Of a DNA stretch of 64,000 nucleotides, positions 62,651 through 64,000 are shown one piece after another. The DNA is from Gemella sp. (lineage in GTDB: Bacteria > Bacillota > Bacilli > Staphylococcales > Gemellaceae). The position numbers were made by a program, and so were the translations under genes. Every line of letters begins with the position of its first letter. Within the stretch, counting starts at the first letter, position 1. Location: positions 1 through 64,000 of the forward strand of contig JAUMWC010000005.1 in NCBI GenBank assembly GCA_030529855.1, written 5' to 3'. The notes below the pieces were generated by a model. The model saw only the letters and a program-made list of their open reading frames with translations. It did not search any database and was not told where the DNA came from.

Positions 62651-63271
62651 ATGAAAAAACCTTTAGTTATTGGAATAGTTGGTGGAAGTGGAAGTGGAAA
62701 AACAACTGTTACAAAGAAGATTATTGAGGAACTAAATGAAGATAAGGTAGTCTTAATTGAGCAAGATTACTACTACAAAAATCAAGATCATTTAACGATG
62801 GAAGAGAGAGTAAGAACTAACTATGATCATCCAGATGCATTTGATAATGATTTATTAGCTCACCATCTACAAGAACTTATTGAAGGAAAGTCAGTAGATA
62901 TGCCTATTTATGATTATGTAAATCACACTAGATCTAGCGAAACTAAGCATCAAGAAGCTAAGGGGATAATAATTTTAGAAGGATTATTTGGGCTTTACTC
63001 TAAGACATTAAGAGATCAACTAGATATTAAAATTTTTGTTGATACACCAAGTGATATTAGAATCCTTAGAAGACTATTACGTGATATGAAAGAACGTGGT
63101 CGTAGCGTTGAGTCGGTAATTAGTCAATACTTAACATCAGTTAGACCAATGCACGAGCAATACATTCAACCAACACGTCAATATGCAGACATAGTAATTC
63201 CAGATGGTGGATACAATGATATTGCAGTAGATATATTACTTACAAAAATCAAATCAATACTAGAAAAATAA
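62651..63271 (+). CDS. udk: Uridine kinase
   Basis: A 206-aa uridine/cytidine kinase of pyrimidine salvage. P-loop [47 protein letters not shown] (base binding), [18 protein letters not shown] and [13 protein letters not shown]. Normal length. AGAGGAG precedes ATG. Conserved synteny with greA and mtnN. Confidence 0.96.
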   Translation: MKKPLVIGIVGGSGSGKTTVTKKIIEELNEDKVVLIEQDYYYKNQDHLTMEERVRTNYDHPDAFDNDLLAHHLQELIEGKSVDMPIYDYVNHTRSSETKHQEAKGIIILEGLFGLYSKTLRDQLDIKIFVDTPSDIRILRRLLRDMKERGRSVESVISQYLTSVRPMHEQYIQPTRQYADIVIPDGGYNDIAVDILLTKIKSILEK

Positions 63272-63319
63272 TAGAAAAAAGTTTATAATTATAATACTAA
63301 AAAGAAAGAGGATAAAACA

Positions 63320-63805
63320 ATGGCAGAAGAAAAATTAGAATTTCAAATGACCCAAGAAGGTTATGATAAGTTAGTAGCAGAATTAGATTATTTAAAAACA
63401 GTAAGACGTCCAGAAATCGTAGAAGAGATTAAAGTTGCTCGTTCATTCGGGGATTTATCTGAGAATGCTGAGTACCACGCTGCAAAAGATGCTCAAGGAG
63501 AGATTGAACAAAAAATTCTTGAATTAGAGCAACAAATTCGTTTTGCAAAAATTATTACAATCGAAGCAGGATCTAACACAATCCGTTTAGGACACACTGT
63601 AACATTTGTAGAATTACCAAAAGGTGCAGAAGAAAGTTATAAAATTGTAGGGGTTGCAGAAGCAAACCCACTAGAAGCAATGATTTCTAACGAATCACCA
63701 ATCGGACAAGCTTTATTAGGAAGAAAAGTAGGGGATACAGTAAAAATTTCTTTACCTACTGGACCAGAAGCTTCAATGGACATCAAAATAGTTAAGGTTC
63801 AATAA
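63320..63805 (+). CDS. greA: Transcription elongation factor GreA
   Basis: A 161-aa cleavage factor. N-terminal coiled coil: TQEGYDKLVAELDYLKTVRRPEIVEEIKVARSFGDLSENAEYHAAKDAQGEIEQKILELEQQI, with the D(L)SENAEY tip that reaches the polymerase active site. C-terminal FKBP-like domain: SPIGQALLGRKVGDTV. Rescues backtracked RNA polymerase. AAAGAGG precedes ATG. Confidence 0.97.
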   Translation: MAEEKLEFQMTQEGYDKLVAELDYLKTVRRPEIVEEIKVARSFGDLSENAEYHAAKDAQGEIEQKILELEQQIRFAKIITIEAGSNTIRLGHTVTFVELPKGAEESYKIVGVAEANPLEAMISNESPIGQALLGRKVGDTVKISLPTGPEASMDIKIVKVQ

Positions 63806-63807
63806 TT

Positions 63808-64000
63808 ATGATAGCACTTATAGGAGCAATGCCTGAAGAGGTAGCCATCATAAAATCTCAAATAAAAGACTTGAGAGTAGAAAAAAAAGCTCACGTTGAT
63901 TTTTATGTAGGAACTTACTTAGATAAGGATATAGTTCTTATGCTATGTAAACCTGGTAAAGTAAATGCAGCAATAGCTACATCTTTATTATTAGATAACT
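63808..64000 (+). CDS. mtnN: 5'-methylthioadenosine/S-adenosylhomocysteine nucleosidase, N-terminal part
   Basis: Partial; runs off the window end. The visible 64 residues begin MIALIGAMPEEVAIIKSQI and include GKVNAAIATSLLLDN, matching the N-terminus of MtnN/Pfs (IGAMxEEV, GxGKVxAA). Hydrolyses MTA and SAH to adenine plus thioribose or ribosylhomocysteine (AI-2 precursor). Starts 2 nt after greA, same order as in Bacillus. Confidence 0.88.
   Translation, partial: MIALIGAMPEEVAIIKSQIKDLRVEKKAHVDFYVGTYLDKDIVLMLCKPGKVNAAIATSLLLDN

Overview
The window is a low-GC Gram-positive (Firmicutes/Bacilli) chromosome segment. It best fits Gemella: a Bacillales-like noc-parA-parB block, the cysS-mrnC-rlmB and trmR-udk-greA-mtnN gene orders, YSIRK-type signal peptides, several LPxTS wall-anchored adhesins and an M26-like metalloprotease. 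The genus is inferred from gene content; no database search was run.

Layout. 1-3.8 kb: end of a tRNA-Glu gene, then nucleoid occlusion/segregation genes (noc, parA, parB), an MscS channel and a DUF951 protein. 4-10.7 kb: cold-shock protein, a 47-aa membrane peptide, a DUF2975 + XRE regulator pair, a fused MacB-like ABC transporter, an EEP-fold enzyme, a duplicated-domain lipoprotein, a VOC protein and MsrA. 10.8-28.4 kb: a surface-protein cluster of four LPxTS wall-anchored proteins (one split by a frameshift) surrounding the housekeeping cysS-mrnC-rlmB operon. They are a repeat adhesin, a YSIRK adhesin pseudogene, a 1545-aa HELTH metalloprotease with G5 domains, and a NEAT/EF-hand/LRR protein. 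28.5-35 kb: glutaredoxin-like protein, glutamate dehydrogenase, a TetR-controlled ABC exporter with two clear operators, a DJ-1/GATase operon on the minus strand and a deoxynucleoside kinase. 35-46.4 kb: ychF, an unusual triple hairpin, an AEC transporter + D-2-hydroxyacid dehydrogenase operon, an alpha/beta hydrolase, a LytTR/DUF3021 pair, DUF4097 protein, proline peptidases, coaX and hslO. 46.5-54 kb: xpt-guaB, an isolated Wzz/BY-kinase pair, a repeat-bearing amidase, SDR, M20 hydrolase and an LLM flavin oxidoreductase behind a strong operator. 55-59.2 kb: a two-component system followed by tandem small PepSY-type exported proteins. 59.4-64 kb: Bcr/CflA efflux pump, LemA-like protein, and trmR-orf-udk-greA-mtnN (last gene cut by the window end).

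The most system-like new signal is at 55-59 kb. Four promoters, one before the response regulator and three before its PepSY neighbours, have the same geometry: ATTCAT-N5-ATTCAT-N10-TATAAT. This spacing matches known OmpR-family activator boxes such as CiaR and PhoB, and it predicts a self-contained autoregulated envelope-sensing circuit. Other notable signals are a Noc-binding-site match next to the noc promoter, paired TetR operators, several perfect dyads at promoters, a poly(A)16 tract upstream of the frameshifted adhesin, and the uniform LPxTS (not LPxTG) sorting signals.
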